Translations under genes and position numbers: made by a program
Assembly (NCBI GenBank): GCA_004556975.1
Contig: SFFD01000028.1
Location: 1-16,786, forward strand
DNA: 16,786 nt
Direction: 5' to 3'
From: Oscillospiraceae bacterium
Lineage (GTDB): Bacteria; Bacillota; Clostridia; Oscillospirales; Ruminococcaceae
Notes under the pieces: model-generated
What the model saw: only the letters and a program-made list of their open reading frames with translations
What the model was told of the DNA's origin: nothing
Database searches by the model: none
Shown here: positions 14,856 to 16,786 of the stretch, one piece after another
How positions within the stretch are numbered: position 1 is the stretch's first letter
How the letters are laid out: each line of letters opens with the position of its first letter

Positions 14856-15854
14856 TTGCCTAAAAAAATAACTGCGCTGCTTTTGGCGGCGGTGATGCTG
14901 TTTTCATTTTCGGGCTGCGAATTTTTCGACAGGCTTTACGATATGCACCTTAAGGGGGAACAAAAAGAAAGCTCCTCCCTGCCGGAGGAGGAATCTCTTC
15001 CCGAGCTTACGGAAGCCGACCCAAACTGGCCGGTAACCGTATGCAATACAGAGATTGCGGCAATGCCCCAAAAAGTTGCGGCCGCTTCGCCCGCCCTTGT
15101 TGAATACATAAGCGACCTTGGGCTTTTAAGCCGGCTTTGCGCCGCCTGCGACTTCTGCGCCTTCAGTAAAGAAGCCGAAGCGCTGCCCTCCGTCGGCTCG
15201 CCTTCCCTGCCGGACTTTGATTCAATAAAATCCGCCGAACCGGAATATATCCTTACCCTTGCGGAATATGACGAAGCTTCGCTTATAAAGCTTCAGCAGA
15301 TGAACATAACCGTTCTGGTTTTTTCTTCGCCCAAAACCTTTGACGAGCTTCGCGCCTTATACAAAGAGCTTGCTCTGTTTTTCCTCGGCGCAGAGGAAGG
15401 CGCCGCCGCCGGCGAAGCCTTTGTGCAGAAATATAACGCTGCCCTTGACGAAACGGCATATTCCGGCGAAAAGTCGACCGCGCTTTTCCTTCGCGGAATG
15501 GATAACATAGTTATAACCGGCGACAGCCTTGGCGGCGAAATTCTTTCCCGCTGTTTTGTCAATGCCGCAGGCGAAGCTTCCGGTTTTGAATACCCCGCCG
15601 ACGATTTTTCAGACCTTAAACCAGATATAATCTTTGTCGGCGGAACGGTTCGCCTTAAAGACCTGGAAAACAGCGACCTTTACCGCAAAAAATCCGCCGT
15701 TAAAAATGACCGGGTTTTTCTTGCCGACCTTGACGCCCTAAATATTGCAAGCCTGCGCGCCCTTTCCGTCGCAAAGGATATGATGGCCACCGCCTATGAG
15801 GATTATTCCGGCGGAACAAAGCTTGAAGTTGCGTACCCCAGCATATATCAGTGA
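14856..15854 (+). CDS. ABC-type substrate-binding lipoprotein (Peripla_BP_2, metal-chelate/B12-like)
   Basis: A 332-aa surface lipoprotein. The start is TTG 14856, set by GGAGG (14843-14847) at 8 nt and by the signal peptide MPKKITALLLAAVML with lipobox FSGC (Cys21). A Ser/Glu linker (KESSSLPEEESLPELTE) follows. The binding domain begins PQKVAAASPALVEYISDLG and has EYILTLAEYDEASLIKLQQ, and DIIFVGGTVRLKDLEN, then KSAVKNDRVFLADLDAL. These match the two-lobe, single-helix-hinge proteins that bind iron-siderophores, haem or cobalamin. The ligand cannot be told. No permease or ATPase lies within the window on this strand, so it is an orphan binding protein or uses a distant transporter. A GNAT gene follows after 9 nt. 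Confidence 0.88.
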   Translation: MPKKITALLLAAVMLFSFSGCEFFDRLYDMHLKGEQKESSSLPEEESLPELTEADPNWPVTVCNTEIAAMPQKVAAASPALVEYISDLGLLSRLCAACDFCAFSKEAEALPSVGSPSLPDFDSIKSAEPEYILTLAEYDEASLIKLQQMNITVLVFSSPKTFDELRALYKELALFFLGAEEGAAAGEAFVQKYNAALDETAYSGEKSTALFLRGMDNIVITGDSLGGEILSRCFVNAAGEASGFEYPADDFSDLKPDIIFVGGTVRLKDLENSDLYRKKSAVKNDRVFLADLDALNIASLRALSVAKDMMATAYEDYSGGTKLEVAYPSIYQ

Positions 15855-15863
15855 GGTAATTTT

Positions 15864-16322
15864 ATGATTCGCAAACTTGAAAGCGGCGATTTTGCCGCGA
15901 TAAAACCGCTTATGCTTCAGCTTCACGCCATGCACGCCGCCGCCCGTCCCGATATTTTCCGCCCCGGCGATTTCTTTTCGGAAGAAGATTTCGGCGAAAT
16001 TCTTTCTGCCGAAAACAGAATCTCTCTTGTTTATGAAGAGGGCGGCCTTGCCGAAGCTTTTTGCTTTGCCGTGCTCAAGGATTCAAAGAACCCCGTGCTT
16101 CAAAGCTTTCGCGTTGCATTTATTGAAGATATTTTCGTTTCTGAAGGTCTTCGCGGCCACGGCATTGGCAAAGCGCTTTTTTCCGAAGCAAAAAAGCGCG
16201 CCGCAAAAGCCGGCGCGGCTTCCGCCGAGCTTAAGGTCTGGAGCTTTAATACCCCTGCCATTGAATTTTATAAATCCCTGGGGATGAAGGAGCAAAGCAT
16301 AAGCATGGAGATTAAGCTATGA
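15864..16322 (+). CDS. GNAT-family N-acetyltransferase
   Basis: A 152-aa single-domain acetyltransferase using acetyl-CoA. It starts MIRKLESGDFAAIKPLMLQL. The acetyl-CoA loop is in IFVSEGLRGHGIGKALF (Q/RxxGxG/A type), and the C-terminal NTPAIEFYKSLGM motif is typical. GAGG lies 7 nt before ATG 15864. It follows the binding protein by 9 nt and overlaps the next HTH gene by ATGA, so the three are co-translated. The target is not evident. It is not close in sequence to the GNAT domain of the 10957-12423 fusion beyond the shared family motifs. Confidence 0.92.
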   Translation: MIRKLESGDFAAIKPLMLQLHAMHAAARPDIFRPGDFFSEEDFGEILSAENRISLVYEEGGLAEAFCFAVLKDSKNPVLQSFRVAFIEDIFVSEGLRGHGIGKALFSEAKKRAAKAGAASAELKVWSFNTPAIEFYKSLGMKEQSISMEIKL

Positions 16323-16507
16323 ACTGCAGCGGCCTTATCATCAGAAAAAGGCGCCTTGAAAAGAACCGGAGTCAGGAAGGACTTTGCAAAGAAATATGTA
16401 CCGTTGGGTACCTTTCAAAGATAGAGCAGGGAAAAGCGGAACCGTCGGAAGAAATATCGGAAGCGCTTTTTGCCCGCCTTGGAATGTCCGCCGCCATGGA
16501 TAAGTAA
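16319..16507 (+). pseudogene. Truncated XRE-family HTH regulator (62 aa)
   Basis: ATG 16319 overlaps the GNAT stop (ATGA). The product holds a full HTH_3-like domain: GLIIRKRRLEKNRSQEGL, then CTVGYLSKIEQGKAEPSEE and ALFARLGM. This sequence is typical of the N-terminus of long Firmicute regulators (about 300-400 aa, with TPR-like peptide-binding repeats, Rgg/PlcR style). Here TAA at 16505-16507 ends it after 62 residues. The same frame stays open beyond the stop to TGA 16688-16690, but that part does not look like a TPR region. It is probably a broken gene or the edge of another insertion. A small free-standing HTH protein is possible and less likely. Confidence 0.6.
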
Positions 16508-16786
16508 AATCGCCTCTGCCTTTCCCTTTGCGGCGTATCGTCCTTTGCGGTCTGCATGCTGACCATATGGAAAAGCCGCGCAGATGTAAAAAAGCTTTAT
16601 AACGCACAGAGCTTTGCCATATTTCACTCATATTACAGCGATAACCGTTCCGCGCCTCTTTCGGCGCCGCGGAAAAAAGCGCACCCTTGAGGTAGCTGTC
16701 CATAAAACAGGTTTTGAGAAACAAATACTATGGCAGTTGCCGGACAAGGGTTGCTGACAAAAGGGGTATGTGTCATTAAGGCACAT
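16508..16786 (+). other. No recognisable gene; possible junction region at the right edge
   Basis: This 279-base stretch holds no convincing frame on either strand; the minus-strand frame 16341-16724 is mainly the shadow of the HTH gene. The frame after the HTH stop (16508-16690) is open for about 60 codons without family-like features. The last bases contain ATGTG and GCACAT as a short inverted repeat (16768-16786). I see no terminator. Confidence 0.4.

Overview
The window looks like part of a chromosome from a Gram-positive, spore-former-lineage gut Firmicute, probably Oscillospiraceae/Ruminococcaceae-like Clostridia. This is inferred from several traits: a rhodanese-less ThiI next to a dedicated cysteine desulfurase, a class B sortase and a SpoIID/LytB domain, strong AGGAGG-type ribosome binding sites with several TTG or GTG starts, Ser/Glu-rich wall-spanning linkers, and sigma-A-like promoters. 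No 16S gene or other species marker is present.

Region 1 (1-2125) is the right end of a mobile element. It holds the last codons of an upstream helical protein (probably a mobilization protein), a small conserved-looking ORF, and a 540-aa large serine recombinase of the TnpX type with its own promoter. The element ends inside an XRE-type regulator gene. Only the 3' part of that gene (2123-2602), coding for the end of the HTH domain and two membrane segments, remains on this side.

Region 2 (2604-8772, minus strand) is an apparent operon running from a promoter at about 8772-8744: cysteine desulfurase, then ThiI, then a very large unusual protein. That protein joins a degenerate CinA-like cytoplasmic module, one membrane helix, a class B sortase, a long Ser/Glu-rich linker and a SpoIID/LytB domain. 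The protein similarity continues 43 codons upstream of its first conventional start, to an AUC codon that sits 9 nt after a good ribosome binding site.

Region 3 (8911-10075, minus) is a YrbG-type Na+/Ca2+ exchanger. It has its own promoter, a long leader matching a yybP-ykoY (Mn2+) riboswitch with an overlapping transcription terminator, and a terminator behind the gene.

Region 4 (10112-12495, plus) holds a HAD phosphatase, then a fusion of a beta-lactamase-like fold lacking the SxxK motif with a C-terminal GNAT acetyltransferase. It ends in a bidirectional terminator.

Region 5 (12494-14752, minus) is a three-gene operon: an unknown 192-aa protein, RsmE (16S rRNA m3U1498 methyltransferase) and a lipoprotein D,D-carboxypeptidase of the VanY/M15B type. 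The last two overlap by ATGA.

Region 6 (14794-16786, plus) holds an orphan substrate-binding lipoprotein, a GNAT acetyltransferase and a 62-aa HTH protein that looks cut short by a stop codon. The last 280 bases hold no gene I can recognise.

The strongest candidates for something new are the CinA-like/sortase B/SpoIID fusion with its possible AUC start, and the pseudo-beta-lactamase/GNAT fusion. No CRISPR array, rRNA or tRNA was seen.
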